Assembly: GCA_025331565.1 (NCBI GenBank)
Contig: JAFREQ010000012.1
Span: forward strand, 8,608,501 to 8,672,500
DNA length: 64,000 bases
From: Holacanthus passer
Taxonomy: Eukaryota > Chordata > Actinopteri > Pomacanthidae
Direction: 5' to 3'
The notes beneath the pieces were generated by a model. It worked only from the letters and a program-made list of their open reading frames with translations, ran no database searches and was not told the origin of the DNA. The position numbers and the translations under genes are program-made. Of this stretch, positions 63,071 through 64,000 are shown one piece after another (position 1 is the first letter of the stretch; each line of letters opens with the position of its first letter).

Positions 63071-64000
63071 CTCAATGTAAAATCATCACTCGACAGTGCA
63101 TGAAACTCTAAACTCTGCAGAAACTGGATCAGTTGTATCCAAATCATCAGAAGATCAATACTTCAAGCTTAGTTCCTTGAGAGATAGAAAAGCAACTTCA
63201 TCATAGATACAGAATTTGTTCAATAAAAAACACGAGACTCCAATCAGCCAAAGTCCTGTCAAAGGAAGGCTGTCTTGTAGTGTGTCAGAGGACAAGTAGC
63301 ACTTTCATTGGGTTTTGTATGAACAAAATTCATTTTTGTAAGACTCAGCTTTCACTGAAATTGTTAAATTGATATTTAAAAAAAAATAGTATTACATTCA
63401 AAACAAATGCAGAATAGAAGTAGCTTTACAAATGGGCTCAGACTTTTGGACCTGACTGTATATATCTATATATCTACTGTGTTCACCCCCCTAAGCAGCG
63501 ATCATTAAAACTCATCCACGAGAGAGTGGACTGTTTCAAGTGTGCATATGGGGACATCATGTGGCAAGTGATGTGTACTTCACTTTTAAAATAGTGATAC
63601 ATTTAACATGTTTGACAGAGTCAACACTAACAGCCACTCCCACCTCATCAGTTTATATATATAGTCATGATGTGTCAAGACAAAACATCCTATATTGAAA
63701 CAGAGATTAAGTGAAAGCAGTTTGTCTGACGGTGTGGTTGAACTGTTGGGTACATGTGAGAATGAATGAATGACAAGTAAGCTAGCAGGAACACAAGGGA
63801 TTGGACACAAATGCAGTCGACAGAGGCAGGTCAGCAGGTCAATGATTTATTATCAAAACTTACTTATGTGATAGTGAGACAGGCAAGGACCATAACAAGT
63901 TAAGACATTTCAAAAAGGCAAACAAATGCAAATAGGAGCAGGCAAGAACCAAAATCTACAAACAGGCAAGATCAATGGAAAACTAAGCAATAATCCAAAA
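63071..64000. other. Noncoding end of the window with repeat fragment
   Basis: No gene seen. From about 63775 to the end, agcaggaacacaagggattggacacaaatgcag ... gatttattatc and loosely repeated GGCAAG/AACAGGCAAG words look like the start of an interspersed repeat related in style to 57000-57660. It is cut by the window edge. Confidence 0.45.

Overview
The window is vertebrate nuclear DNA, almost certainly from a percomorph-type teleost fish. Genes are split by GT-AG introns, repeats are fish-type (CR1/L2-like LINE tails, tRNA-derived SINEs, Tc1/mariner-like elements, long GT and AT microsatellites), and the predicted proteins align with vertebrate families known from memory. I read exon boundaries by eye from splice sites and reading phase; for the main genes all exon phases close.

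Layout. 1-1701 (+): 3' part of a chymotrypsin-like protease gene (ctrl). 2-3.3 kb: a dead LINE and a LINE tail. 4657-5721 (+): an intronless-CDS chemoattractant-type GPCR. 8351-11411 (-): lin37, a DREAM/MuvB subunit, head to head with proser3 (12395-17290, +). 17741-18730 (-): a small heat shock protein. 20742-22755 (-): psenen (gamma-secretase subunit PEN-2), with a Tc1-like element in its first coding intron. 24734-48783 (+): kmt2b, a complete 36-coding-exon H3K4 methyltransferase of 3881 predicted residues, followed by a 3' UTR of about 2.5 kb. 52201 to about 54.7 kb (-): igflr1, a TNFR-like receptor. From 54.7 kb to the end I recognise no host gene; it holds a SINE with intact target-site duplications, a broken LINE and other repeats.

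The block lin37 - proser3 - sHSP - psenen - kmt2b - igflr1 holds the same genes as the human 19q13.12 interval (KMT2B, IGFLR1, U2AF1L4, PSENEN, LIN37, HSPB6, PROSER3), rearranged internally. This identifies the methyltransferase as kmt2b rather than kmt2a. The genes do not form one pathway. They are mostly broadly expressed (inferred): two chromatin/cell-cycle regulators, a protease-complex subunit, a chaperone and two receptors. I found no wholly new system. The points most worth checking are the enlarged Kmt2b with a KMT2C/D-like WDR5-binding core, the CCAAT-box array between lin37 and proser3, the divergent CTCF-like motifs between psenen and kmt2b, and the overlapping 3' ends of proser3 and the sHSP gene.
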